The notes below the pieces were generated by a model, which made no database searches, was not told the DNA's origin, and saw nothing but the letters and a program-made list of their open reading frames with translations. 57,500 nucleotides of DNA from Cristatella mucedo (taxonomy: Eukaryota > Bryozoa > Phylactolaemata > Cristatellidae), in assembly GCA_009760855.2 (NCBI GenBank), contig WPIO01000064.1, positions 917,501 through 975,000 on the forward strand, read 5' to 3'. The translations under genes were made by a program, and so were the position numbers. Shown piece after piece: positions 23,491-35,944 of the stretch (its first letter is position 1; every line of letters starts with the position of its first letter).

Positions 23491-23654
23491 GGCTCTGCCC
23501 TGATAAGCATCGTTCAGCAGGCTTCTTTTAGTCCGCAGCAGAGCACTTTGTGGGAGATTTTTAACCCTAAATACCGATTGAAACTTGCCATCAAGATCTG
23601 ATAAACTGATGACATAGTTTAGCTGATGGTCCACCAGTCGTTCGAGCTTAAAAA

Positions 23655-23740
23655 ATAAGGATCAGCTGATTCAACAGACATATTGATTTGGGAGCAGAAG
23701 AGCCTTAATGGCTATCGACCAAATAGCAGGTTGAGTATAA
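23655..23740 (-). mobile_element. SINE-A fragment
   Basis: Contains cagctgattcaacag, agaagagcc and taatggctatc in SINE-A order (compare 36092-36260). The tRNA-like half is missing. Confidence 0.5.
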
Positions 23741-23744
23741 ATAT

Positions 23745-23990
23745 AGGTTGAGTATAAATGGAGAACAGAAACGAACCGAGGACGGCCCCTTGAGGGACTC
23801 CACAAGTGACCGTCTCGTGTGTGAGACCTTACCCCCACCGACACGGGATTGAACACGAAGAAGGCTCGCTGCGCTGCCGAGGGTCGTAAGGGAATGGAGT
23901 CCTTGGCCTTGACCCTGACCCTGGAGGCTTTCTTTCGCTTATAGCCAGCATCGCCAGGGTGCACGAAGGCTTTGTCTAGCACGTACAGGT
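23745..23990 (-). pseudogene. LINE reverse transcriptase fragment, motif B
   Basis: On the minus strand the sequence around 23800 reads TCGVPQGAVLGSFLFSIYT, the reverse transcriptase motif B region. Because motif B lies at a higher coordinate than the motif A relic at 23440-23490 on the same strand, the two cannot be one collinear copy. Confidence 0.65.
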
Positions 23991-24249
23991 GAGGTTTGGT
24001 TTACACAGGTGCTGACCACTGCACAGGTGCTGCCTGGCCCACTCATTTACTGCGATGCTACCTGTCTTAGCTGAGATCTCTCTGGGGGGGAATGCGTTAC
24101 ACCAGGGCTGGTTCAAGTTTATGCTTATTACCTATACTCGTTGTCGTGATCCCTCATTCGGTTTTTTATCCATCCTCCACAGTTGTGTTGAGCTATCTAT
24201 GACCGAGGCAGTTTTAAGATTAAGTCGTGGATTAAGGCGGCATGCATAA

Positions 24250-24795
24250 GCAGATACGATGCGAGCCAGTAGAATACCGACGAGTCTTACCAAGCTTGAT
24301 TTGAGTTGCGCAGGATTGTAACAAAAGAGTCAAAATTCATAGCTTGTCCAGTTGAGCAGGAAAAATACAATTATAAAAACTAAAATAAAATGAAAAAAAA
24401 ATTATAAATAGTAAACTAACGTGAGGTAGCAAAGAAATCCTCAAGCATGCAGCTAGCAACTGCTACTGTAGCCAGGTAATGAGATCTGGCAGAGGGCTTT
24501 GCAACAGACTCGGCTGTCCTAGTAGGAATGCAAAATGGAATCAGCTGTCCTGGTTAGAAGTTCAAAATTCGAAACAAGCCGTTTTATTAACTGATATTGA
24601 TCTCAACTTGTAACCTCGTTCAGATTTAAAAATGCATTCGTTAGTTTGACCTCTAGTAGCTGATCGCCATGTACTGCATGAAATCTTTGAAGTGCAAACG
24701 GTCATCTAGCGGCCTGGTTTCTACAATGTGCATGTCCTCTGAATTGGCAGCATATTCTGGTTACTAATTTTCACTTTAGGAAAAATGCACTGTAT
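24250..24795. other. Intron sequence, nothing recognised
   Basis: Includes an A-rich patch at 24360-24415. No other feature was recognised. Confidence 0.5.
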
Positions 24796-24797
24796 TT

Positions 24798-24885
24798 GCA
24801 ATAATAATAATAAAAATAACGCTTTTGTATAGCACCCTCCGAGAACTCGATCTCTTCCTTCGCACTTTACATTTATAGTAACGTA
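24798..24885 (-). mobile_element. LINE-A 3' tail
   Basis: An (AAT)n end at 24798-24815 is followed by the hairpin region tagcaccctccgagaactcg and cgcactttacattta on the minus strand. Only about 90 bp remain. Confidence 0.7.
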
Positions 24886-25034
24886 ATGCATGTAGTGAGT
24901 GCTTCCGGAATCCCTCTACATTAACTATCTCAAAGCTCTACTCAATCTACTTAACCTGAGGGACATCAGGTATGGGTAAGCATAAGATGTCCTTCATAAA
25001 ATGTTTTCAAACGTTTTTGGGTGCCTTTCTCGGC

Positions 25035-25130
25035 TCCAATTATTGTAACTATTAATAAAAAAATGATGATTCACTTTTACAGCACCTTGGGGGAACAAGA
25101 AACCTCTTTCCTCGTAACTTTAAACCACCT
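25035..25130 (-). mobile_element. LINE-A 3' tail, decayed
   Basis: aactattaataaaaaaatg is followed by acagcaccttgggggaacaa and aaacctctttcctcgtaac, the same order as other minus-strand tails. It lies about 150 bp from the previous copy. Confidence 0.5.
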
Positions 25131-25381
25131 GAAAGGAATCATATGGTTCAGTAAAATGTATGCTGTAACGTTAACAAGTGACTGTTCCTAGCCTAAGGGC
25201 ATCAAAGTAAAGATGACAATAGGACAACTGACACAAATGACAACTTACATGAATATGGCCAAGAACGAATATTCACGTAGATCAAGCGCATGCTTTCAGA
25301 GGGGATTTTTTGGCTCATTCCCGTCGCCGCGCAGGATGCCTGCTTCGAACATCAGCTAGAACTCTAAGTTCACGGATTTGC

Positions 25382-25553
25382 TGACAGATCCCTTAGAGAA
25401 CAGTTGTGCAAACTTACTTCCTCCTCTTTCCAAACGTTACCAATTCTCATCACTATTGAAGCATTTCTTGACAGATCCCTTAGAGAACAGTTGTGCAAAT
25501 TTACTTCCTCCTCTTTCCAAACGTTACCAATTCTCATCATTATTGAAGCAATA
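25382..25553. repeat. 87-bp tandem duplication
   Basis: Bases 25382-25468 and 25469-25553 are two near-identical head-to-tail copies of an 87-bp unit beginning tgacagatcccttagagaac, with only about three to five differences. The unit length is a multiple of three and keeps frames open on both strands. It lies 240 bp upstream of the penultimate aminopeptidase exon. Confidence 0.92.
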
Positions 25554-25793
25554 AAGAAGTATGTATCTGGATTTTTGAAAAATTTGCACGACATCAGTCA
25601 TATCACTGCTTGACAGTCAGTAAAAAGAAGCCGTCAGACCTGAAGACTCTGAAGTCCGCTGCACAGCTGCGACTCACCCCCTCCCTTTTTCGCCGACTTG
25701 CACTGTAGGCTCATTCGATCTTCTGGGATGGATCTCTAGGTCATGACTTAACAAACATGTCAACTCAGGTGCGGTTCCTTGTCCGTTCTCTAG

Positions 25794-25875
25794 ATTTAAA
25801 ATCGACAACAGGAACCTGGGAAGATTAATACCAGACGTCGTGAGCGGCTTTTCTACAGTTGCTCGGCTGGAAGAG
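25794..25875 (+). CDS. M1 aminopeptidase penultimate exon
   Basis: The exon encodes FKIDNRNLGRLIPDVVSGF followed by STVARLEE. It aligns with the RFxxxxRxLGRxxxxxxxxFxTxxxLxx stretch that precedes the final helices of aminopeptidase A. The acceptor is cgttctctag before 25794 and the donor is gtacgc at 25876. The first base completes the Arg codon left by 20578-20718, and it leaves in phase 0. The next intron is 178 bp. Confidence 0.9.
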
Positions 25876-26053
25876 GTACGCCATGTGCGCACGCTAGCAA
25901 CCAAGCCATAATTCCTGCCTGACGACGTTACGCATGATCATGCACATGCTTTTATGAGATGGGCATCACTTCACGGCACAAATCGCCACTCCCCCAGCGA
26001 GGAAAGTGTGGCTACTCCGCCCGCCGCTCCAGCGAGCTATTTGTTCCATTAAG

Positions 26054-26200
26054 GTCAAGGATTTCTTCAAGAAATACACGGAGGCCGGAGCGGGAGCTCG
26101 CGGCCGGGTCACGGCAATTGAGGCAATCGAGAGCAACATCGCCTGGGCGGACAAGTACATCGCCGACATAAAGAGAGCCCTTAGTAGCATGTCGGGGTAG
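26054..26200 (+). CDS. M1 aminopeptidase terminal exon and stop
   Basis: The exon encodes VKDFFKKYTEAGAGARGRV followed by TAIEAIESNIAWADKYIADI and ten more residues to a TAG at 26198-26200. FFxKxPxAGAG...A(I/L)ExxxxNIxW is the standard C-terminal end of the family. The acceptor is ccattaag before 26054; a second AG at 26058-26059 could shorten it by two residues. The final helix (ADKYIADIKRAL) is charged and differs from the usual WLKxN ending. No AATAAA was seen in the next 600 bp. Confidence 0.93.
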   Translation, partial: VKDFFKKYTEAGAGARGRVTAIEAIESNIAWADKYIADIKRALSSMSG

Positions 26201-26828
26201 ACGTCATGAGACATGTAGACGCAGAGCGTCTACCGAGTATTCAGATGGCGGAATCGTTCTGAGCCGACAAAGAGCGGACTGCAAAGGCTCGAAGGAAGAA
26301 TGCATACTTAACTGACTGCCACGCTGTAGTATATCGCACTCGTCACGAGTACCTCAGTGCGCTGCTTTCGCCTTGTCTTGGCCCGTGGGCACAGCAGAGC
26401 TGTTGGTGCTGGTGAGCCCTTCGCGAGCGATTGTTACGCCCAAAGTGCAGCACAAAGCCACCTTTCGCAAACGCAGCACTGTCACTTATGTCGCTACGCG
26501 CTTTCAGTATCGGTGGCTGCAAGGTCACCGCTAGTAGCATTAAGAATTGCCACTGTCGCAAAGCGGTTACGCATATAAAAAAATCAATGAATTCTAACTG
26601 GCGCGTCGAAAAAACTTGTAACAGAGTCAAACGAAAAGGGTCACGACCGTTTAGGAATGATTCAATTAAGCAATTGGAATTTATTCGGTCACTTTTGGCT
26701 TATGCCGAAATTATCTGCTAGCCTGTCTTCTAAATTTCGTGGGCGGCATTATGAATTTCATGGCAAGGTTTCTGCGAGAAAACTATACTTAGCGTCTGCT
26801 TGATCGTCTGAAACGTCAACTAAAGTAA
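26201..26828. other. Probable 3' UTR and downstream sequence
   Basis: Follows the aminopeptidase stop codon. No canonical polyadenylation hexamer and no gene were recognised. Confidence 0.45.
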
Positions 26829-26829
26829 T

Positions 26830-26948
26830 ATAAAGGTTAGTTGATTCAACAGCCTCAAATTTACAGCGCTATAAGTACATTAACGGTCATCAACACTGCT
26901 TGCACGTCCACTGCGGGACTGTAACCCAAGTCCTGGGCCATGAACTAC
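26830..26948 (-). mobile_element. SINE-A copy, diverged
   Basis: ggttagttgattcaacagcc, then acggtcatcaacactgcttg and gcgggactgtaacccaagtc, in the order of the better copies at 30543-30729 and 36092-36260. The B box has lost its core. Confidence 0.55.
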
Positions 26949-28200
26949 GCACACCACGGACCACAGGCAGAGCAAAGCAATCGTCCGAAGAATACATGCT
27001 GCATGAATAAGATTCATCTCATTTGGTGCTGGGCCTATCTCTGTCTGGTCACCAAAAGACAGTAGTGCCAATAGGTTAGTTGGAACTCTTGCAATGTGAG
27101 ACTATCCATTAATCAAGATGGTATGTCTTCTCCTCTTAGAAATTTCGGATATCAATGTGAGTGCCAAAAGGTTCCTGACAGGAATTTGGTGTCTATTGGC
27201 TATTCTGCTGCAAAGCCGGTACTCAATTATTCATCATCGACCTTGAAACTCTCAAATTCATTTACGCTAGACCTGCTTACATTAATGTCGGCTAGGTTTA
27301 GCAGTTAAGACTCGATTGGCTGACTTGACTTGGTTGATTGATAGCTTGACTGCCACATTCTCTTAATTATTCACACTAGGTGCATAGTATTAATCGTCGG
27401 CAACGAGGAAGTGGGGCGACTTGTGGCTTACGCCTAAGCCTTAGAAATGTACAGGGGTGACAAAGACGGGCGTATATAAGCTTCTCGGCTTGGTCATAAG
27501 CAATCTTGCTCAGAATGAGACTTTCCTCTCGTAAACATGTTGGAGATAAAGGCGCCTACGAAAGTTAATCACGAAGATTGTTAAGAAAGTCAGGCCTCTA
27601 AATCGCGCCTGCTAATGATCCACGGCACTTGTTGGTGCAACCAAATTTAGCTGAAGCTAATCTCAATTTGAAAATCCACATGTACCAAGTAAGGGTTATC
27701 TTGGAGCGTTTTGTGTTTCGCTCTCAAAGGTTTTTCGGCCCTTGGTAAGGAGGCGATAGCCAACAGACTTCATTTCTCAGCTGTGTAAATATTAAAATAT
27801 ATACAGTTGGATATATATATACATACACATATATATATATATATACACATATATATATTTATTTATTTATATATAAGCAGCCTGGAGAATGACTTTTGCT
27901 GTTGCTTCTCAATCAGCAAGGAAGAAGTTGCAGATGACCGCTGCAGATCTGGTTGCACGCTGTGAGGCACAGACGCTATAGTAATGCAGATCAGCTGGTG
28001 CTATATGCAGATTTGAGTCACTGACTTAAGTGGATAGACCAGCCCATACAGATGTACATGCAGTGCACACATGTGCAGCTATATATTTATATGCACCTCG
28101 TACATTTCAACGAACGCATGTACTAGCTAATGAACGCGAAACTCTTGAGACTCTTTTCTGCTGTTTTTCTTTGCAATGCGAGCCCGAGTTTCCGATGACC
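26949..28200. other. Intergenic sequence with an (AT)n block
   Basis: Bases 27808-27875 are an AT/ATAC microsatellite. A TATA-like string (cgtatataag at 27472-27481) was noted without supporting gene context. Nothing else was recognised. Confidence 0.5.
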
Positions 28201-28204
28201 AGCA

Positions 28205-28695
28205 GTAAGCCCGGGCTAGCCTATCTCTCAGATCCACTCGCCCACCAGGCCAAGCATCGTACCACCGCTTTTCGGAATCCAACAGTTTACCGCTACCTCG
28301 TACAAACCTCAAATCCTTCGGAGACTGTGCATTTAGTGTGTATGCTCCCAAAGCCTGAAACTTCCTCCTGACTTGGTCCGAACATCCCCTGACATGACCG
28401 CATTTAAAAAGAACCTAAAACACATCTATTTAGGACAGCTTTTAGTGGGTCCCTGTGATTCGTCCTTCATGTGCTTATGCGTGCTGACACTGTGCATGCT
28501 GCCACTAACCACACTTGCATGCTGAGCCTGTGCATGTCACCCCTAACCACGTTGTTCATGTTGTTTATCAAGCATGATATTACTCACGATTCAATCACGT
28601 TTCCCTTTGCAGCAAATGTAAAGCGCCTAGGAAGAGATTGAGTTCTCTGAGGGCGCTTTATCAAGTGCATTATTATTATTACTATTATTATTGTT
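28205..28695 (+). mobile_element. LINE-A 3' end with C-terminal coding remnant
   Basis: Begins inside the APAYLSDLL-like segment (ctagcctatctctcagatcc). It continues through the tail (gtgctgacactgtgcatgct, gcatgtcacccctaaccacg), the hairpin at about 28618-28666 and an attattattacta end. Confidence 0.88.
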
Positions 28696-29199
28696 ACAAG
28701 TACGCACTCGTATATTCTGCTCGCTTTGCTCTCTTTCACCCACTGCTACGAAAAAGTCACAAATTCACAGCGGCGAGCACAAGCCGCAGGTTTAACGTGA
28801 AAAATTCCTAGCGCTCGCAAAAGATGCCGTTGGTTAAAAATAGCCGTGTACGCAGGCTTCGCTGAGACTCGGCCGCAATAACTCACCGACAGGCGGCAGC
28901 ACCGTTGCTGAGACAGAAAGATCCCCTATGAAACCAATGCAGCACGAGTGCGACTGAGCTTGGAGACTGGCTCTTGAAGACGCATGCCTACCTGAATGAA
29001 CGCGAGACCAAACCAATCATATGTAAAAAAAACATTAGGTAAGCACGTATATTGAAAAAACTATATTAGATTCATCTTAACAGACAAACGCCAATATACA
29101 AATGCATGCTGCAAATCAGTTAAAGAGTACATGCGAAACCGCTCAAATTAGCAGCCATTTCGAAGCAAGTACCAAAATACTAATAAATCATTAAAGCTA

Positions 29200-29465
29200 G
29201 CAACTAATAAGTAGCCCAATGACAACATTGCATAAGCAGCTTGCTTGCTCAGACTTGCAGCACTTGTCTTTGCAACCCTTGCAACTTGCAGCCCCAGTCT
29301 TTGCAACAAGCCTGGCGATGAGTTTGCGCCAGAGTTTTGGCCCGGTGACCGCGGCCAGCCATACCTTACGGGTTCCCCTAAAGAGAAGAGGCGCAGTCAA
29401 CTCGCGAAGAGACGTGGGTAAGTTGTTTTTAATTTGAAAACTAAAGACCGCATAAGACATATAGC
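29200..29465 (-). pseudogene. Possible LINE C-terminal fragment
   Basis: On the minus strand a frame reads RGTRKVWLAAVTGPKLWRKL, reminiscent of the R(T/S)...AAPRLWNxLP motif near the C-terminus of CR1/L2-type ORFs. There is no second motif, so the call is weak. Confidence 0.3.
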
Positions 29466-30536
29466 TGCACCAAGGCTCAGCCTTGTTGACTAACCGACCG
29501 GTTGACATTCGCCCTGACTGACTCTCCGGACAGGCTAGCCATTTTTATTGCACTCGAAGATCATCTCCATACCGTTTAATGAGCTAATTAAATAACTATG
29601 ATAAGAGGCCTGCTCATCACTATTTCACAATGATGTAATGCAGAGTTTAAAGCTAGATTTCACCGGCTAGAGTGCTTCGCGTAGCTAAATGTGGAAATTA
29701 GTAAATTATGTCTCCACTCGTGCGAGACGACACTCATAGCAGTTGCGTCTTGGCAAAAAGTACTATCAGTATCACTGCGGGCTCTGAGCAAACGTCGTTA
29801 CGTCAGCGACTTATGTTCCTTTACTAACTGACGTCACATAAAGAATAATGTTCGTCGATGATAGGTAGTCCTTTGAAGCCCACCGGACGTTCTAAAGTCG
29901 ACTGTTCCTTTAAACTATCAGAGATATTATCACCTTTAGCTCATTGACCTTCACGGTACTAAATCAACTGAAAAGGTTTCAACTAACTTAAGCGGCCCCG
30001 TAAACCATTCGCCCTCTTCACTCTTAGGTTGCGTTGTTTATTATATTTATTTTACTATTATGGCTGTACAGCTGTGAGTATTGTGTCATAAATATCACGG
30101 AATTTAACTTAAGAGTTTGCGCATATGGCCACAACATGCACGTGCACTGTTGAAACTGAATATTTAGCTGTGAAGTCAAAGTATTTCTAATAATTGTATT
30201 ATCAAATGAACCAAAAAACTAAATTTGAGTTCTTACGCATTTTTACTTCTCGAGAAATTCTTGAACATTAATATAGAACTGCATGGTCTCGCTCAGTAGG
30301 GCCGGGTATTCAGCTACGTCACAGCGAACACCCCGGTTCACCCTTCAAAAAAGAATTTTGTATTCGTCGTGATTTTTAATTCTTTAGACGATTAGTATGA
30401 TCCTTTCCATCTGAACTCTCTGTATCACTTCGGCTACGGTAGGTACTTGACTTGAACTGTGACTTCCGTTTATGCGACATCCGTCTGCAGGGCGTAGGGG
30501 GCAGATATTAAATAAATGCAAGTTTAATGCATGCAT
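29466..30536. other. Intergenic sequence, nothing recognised
   Basis: Ordinary composition, with no gene or repeat family recognised. Confidence 0.5.
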
Positions 30537-30735
30537 GCACATAAAAAAAATTAAATAAAATACTAGCTGATTTAACAGCCTCTTTACATAGCGACAGAAG
30601 AGTCTTTACGGCAATCACCACCGCTTGCAGTGGCGATAAAGAATCGCCCACGGCAGGATTCGAACCCACGACCTCGGGGTCGAGGTCATGCAAAGCAACC
30701 GCCTTACCTAGTGAGCCATTACAGCTCAAGCACAT
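30537..30735 (-). mobile_element. SINE-A, best copy, with target-site duplication
   Basis: Read on the minus strand this is a complete tRNA-derived SINE. The A box is tggctcactagg (complement of 30707-30718) and the B box is ggttcgaatcc (complement of 30656-30666). A central region rich in gccactgcaagcggtggtga follows, then aggctgttaaatcagctag and an A-rich 3' end. The hexamer gcacat occurs immediately on both sides (30537-30542 and 30730-30735), as expected for a target-site duplication. The tRNA-like part does not fold into a full cloverleaf. Confidence 0.85.
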
Positions 30736-30751
30736 GTACATGAGCATATTT

Positions 30752-30785
30752 GTTTGCATGTATGTATGTATGTATGTATGTCCGT
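30752..30785. repeat. (ATGT)n microsatellite
   Basis: Repeated tatg/gtat units next to the SINE-A insertion. Confidence 0.85.
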
Positions 30786-30794
30786 ATGCACTTA

Positions 30795-30930
30795 TGTTGA
30801 GGCATTACCAAGCCAACAGCAGACCAAGGTCAAGATATTTGATGACCGTGGTCGTATACTTGAGCCCGGTGGCATACGTGAAGTGTCTGAGTAAAGATAA
30901 ATTTCTCTCAGGGCACCCTACAGATGAATC
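30795..30930 (+). mobile_element. SINE-B copy, diverged
   Basis: Contains caaggtcaagatatttga, gtatacttgagcccggtggc and aaatttctctcagggcaccc in the order of SINE-B at 49270-49425, ending in tattttatttattta. Confidence 0.5.
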
Positions 30931-31338
30931 ATATTTATTTTATTTATTTATAAGTCGAGGCATAGCCGAGCCAACAATGAGGCTTATGTGTATGTAAAAC
31001 AGAGCCCTATTCACTCAAAACGTAGCTCTTGTATACACTGACGGGCAGTCCCATTTGATCCCGGAAGCTGAAGCCAAAGCCGTGGCACATATTTGAGCTT
31101 TCAGGACCCCGAGACCAGCGAAGAAAAAGAGAATTCTTTTTAACAGCGTCGTGGTAAATGCACATCGGCCAGCGTTACCGTGCGTGTGACCAGCACTCTA
31201 CTAGCTGAGCAAATGACACTCTTGAACTGTCCGTAACGCTCTCAGTGCAGGAAAAGTTAAACCAATTTGGTCGGCATCGCCATTTCAGCGTCTTGACACG
31301 GTTACGTCACTAGCCTTACTGGAGCATAAGCACGTGCG

Positions 31339-31340
<2 letters not shown>
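30931..31340. other. Intergenic sequence, nothing recognised
   Basis: No feature was recognised. Confidence 0.5.
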
Positions 31341-31397
<57 letters not shown>

Positions 31398-31402
31398 CAG
31401 AG
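31341..31402. repeat. (GA)n microsatellite
   Basis: About 50 bp of pure GA followed by an acaga-type imperfect end. A second short GA tract is at 31674-31692. Confidence 0.95.
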
Positions 31403-32695
<1,293 letters not shown>

Positions 32696-32728
32696 TTAAT
32701 TTGAATTGTAACTGTATTTGTAGGCTAG

Positions 32729-32917
32729 GCGGGGCTCTTTCGGTCACCCTCTCCTGCCTCTCAGCTGGTCGCCACCTTCCTCCCGTTCGTCAATGGTCTT
32801 TCTCTCAAGCCGGGCCTGGTCGTTTACAACGGTACCGATGTGGTCATCGTCGACTTGACGGGGCCGTTTTATGGTAGCCTCGGATGCTCTGGTGGTCGCG
32901 GCACGAAACAAGGTTGA
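32729..32917 (+). other. Short unassigned open frame after an acceptor-like site
   Basis: Following tatttgtag there is a 62-codon frame to a TGA at 32915-32917, containing LKPGLVVYNGTDVVIVDLTG. The composition looks protein-like, but no family was recognised and no neighbouring exon or donor was found. The opposite strand is open too. Confidence 0.15.
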
Positions 32918-33234
32918 AACGTACTCGGCCAGAGCCCCGGTCACACCTGACTACCCGATCTCTGCTGGCTACCGGCTTTCGAGAGCCACGTGACATTTAG
33001 TCACCCGATCGGACGTAGTGCGAGACTCGTGACCTTACCAGAATGTTGGGCTAGTCGAGCCACGACGAAAGAGTCGCCCCGAGCGCCAAGTCTCCGCTTA
33101 GCTCCGAGGGGCTGAGACTCTCGCAGAGCCGGCGGCTCACCTCCGTGCATTCACGCTCCTTCGACCCGCCGGTCCGCGGTAGGAGGCAGCGCCGCTGTAG
33201 CGCTGGATGTCCGGGTTTGAATGACGACGGGGCG

Positions 33235-33445
33235 CGAGGCACAATGGCTGTCTGCATCAGCTCGCTCTGGCAGTCTGCAATGGCTGTCTGCATCAGCTCT
33301 GACAGCGTGCAATGGCTGTCTGCATCAGCTCTGGCAGCGTGCAGTGGCTGTCCGCATCAGCTCTGGCAGCGTGCAATGGCTGTCTGCATCAGCTCTGGCA
33401 GCGTGCAATGGCTGTCTGCATCAGCTCTGGCAGCGTGCACACTCG
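33235..33445. repeat. 32-bp minisatellite, about six units
   Basis: The consensus unit joins caatggctgtctgcatcag and ctctggcagcgtg, 32 bp in total. Units are nearly identical, with a longer variant first unit (gctcgctctggcagtct). Since 32 is not a multiple of three, all three plus frames cycle through the same peptides and stay open. None is a gene. Confidence 0.95.
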
Positions 33446-34083
33446 TCGAGCTCCGCGTCCTCCCTGGCGGCGGCTCCTGGCTTTACTTTTCATTGCGGCC
33501 GAGCTCTGGAAAAATTAGGCTGCTTTATTTCCCTGAAAATCTCCGCCGCAGACCCGGTCGCTAAATGCGGTTCACTAACGCGTCCAAGATTCCGAGTGCC
33601 TCGGAGTGGCGCGCTCTTGTCGCGGCAGCTCCGCAGCGGCTAGTTAAGGTGTGGCTGGCGGCGAAGGCTCGACCGGGAGGTTTCGACCAGGAGTGAGCTT
33701 CACGGTAAGGACGGTGACTCAAATGCATCTCCCATACCCGAGTACGCCACCCTGCCATTGTCTGCCGCCGACCGGAGAGTAAAGGTCAGCGGCAAGCGAC
33801 AGCGACTTCGAGCACAGTGGCTGATGTGGCAAATTTTACAGAATTATTTCTTCCGCTCGACAACTCTCTACCGATGCCTCCCCGGTGCGATGGCCACCGC
33901 CTTCCTGTGCGTCTCCGACTGAGGCTGGGCCTCGCTTAGACCACTGCGAACCGCGGAAGCACCGTGCTGCAAATGTCTATGGCTCTCAGTCAGATTTGCT
34001 TCGCTCCCAGCCCCTATGCACCACAGGGCGCCACTGGGAATTCGGGAGCCCGAGGAGCTCAAAGCTGCCCCTGCCCGCTCCAG
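33446..34083. other. GC-rich intergenic sequence
   Basis: No gene was recognised. It is high in CpG, and several frames are open by composition. Confidence 0.45.
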
Positions 34084-34592
<509 letters not shown>

Positions 34593-35514
34593 GGTCTTGC
34601 ATACCGGTCAAATCAGATTATCCACGTGACCGTTCCTGACATTTGCGAACCTTCTTCACCGCCACTTTGCCCGAGCTTCCGGGAATGACAAAAACCTGTC
34701 TCCACCTCGAGCGACAGCTCAATCAATAGTTACGGAGCCACGGATCTTCTGAGTGGCGGAGGCCAAATTCTCCTGTGGCTAGCCAGAGGCTCTGTCATTG
34801 AAATAACGTTTTGGTTTACTCACACGAATGGACAGCTCAACCGGAACTGAGAAGCAAACCTGAGTCGAGAGCACTCGAGAAAGTGAGTTTCCCGGGAATA
34901 GGCAGATTAAGACGGCTAGGCATGATGTGGTACAGTCAGCAGCTGAAGATTAGCAGTCGTTTCGGAAGCACTGAGGGAGCTATTTCCAAGATTTAGCAGC
35001 TTCAGAGCAAATGTTTTTGCGACCTACGGCCTCTAAGCTAATTTGTTTTTTCAAGTTACTTCAAAGCCAACAGATGATCTGAACTGGGGAAGCGGTTCAA
35101 CACGCTATGCAGGAGTCTGTCAAGACGGGCCTTTCAGTCAAAGTGTGCTCACTGTTTGTCAACTGATCTAACGGGATGAGAAATCGCAGCTCCTTAAGCG
35201 GAGGAAACATGTCGGCGACCGTGGAATTTTCTGAACATTTGTTGTAGCTATATTCTTCACGACCTGTGGAGGCTCAACACCTTTTTTTCGGAAGCCTAGC
35301 AGCAACGGAACAGAATCAGTAAGCTAGTACGATCTTTAGCTTATCAATGCACTAGACTGGCTCTAACTCTGGGCAGGAATCAAATGTGATGACTCACCGA
35401 CAAGTCTGCCTTCTGCCTGAAACTGTTAACTGTTAAGCAGATATCAAATGGCAGTTTAATTCAGCGAACATGATGGCGGTCGCCCAACAACACCACCAAT
35501 TCTAAGAGAAAATT
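34593..35514. other. Intergenic sequence, nothing recognised
   Basis: No gene or repeat was recognised. Confidence 0.5.
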
Positions 35515-35935
35515 CCCTTATGTAATGTATCTCCGTCTGTGACTCCGCAAAGTCATAAAAGATTATGTGTGTAATACGCAGGAGAGTTTTGTATAGCCCG
35601 CTCAAAGCCTAAGCAGCTTTCGGTACGTACTGGGTATCCAACATAAGTCATCTCACGCAACAAACATAAATTGGGAAGCTACACAGAGTCAGGAGAGCAG
35701 TTGAGGTAGTGAGTAGCATGGAGTTAGCAGCTCGGGACCGCTGAAAAAGATGAGCCATAGTCGGCAGTAGTAGAGTAGTTGTCGTTGCGTACGAATTGTG
35801 GAAGCGAGTTCCACAGTCTAGGACCTGCAGAGCTAAAGCTTCTGTCGCCAATGGTCTTTAAGCGGAGGAATGGAACAGCAAATGTATCGTCCACACAGGA
35901 CCTGAGGGCTCGAACAGGCTGAAACTGGTGCAGCA
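35515..35935 (-). mobile_element. LINE-B 3' end, best copy
   Basis: On the minus strand it encodes FAVPFLRLKTIGDRSFSSAG followed by PRLWNSLPQFVRND, the conserved C-terminal module of CR1/L2-type LINEs. About 300 bp of 3' sequence follows (taccgaaagctgcttaggct, ctttgcggagtcacagacgg). Fragments at 11455, 14940 and 19621 are homologous. It lacks the LINE-A hairpin, so it is a different family. It directly abuts LINE-A at 35945. Confidence 0.8.
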
Positions 35936-35944
35936 GTTCTACTA

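Noticed and set aside
30650-30728. Possible tRNA gene on the minus strand
   Set aside because: A and B boxes are good, but no acceptor stem or anticodon arm can be formed, and the same sequence recurs with a SINE body, A-rich tail and target-site duplication.
33145-33643. Two overlapping frames of about 140 codons
   Set aside because: They are produced by the 32-bp minisatellite, which cycles through all frames.
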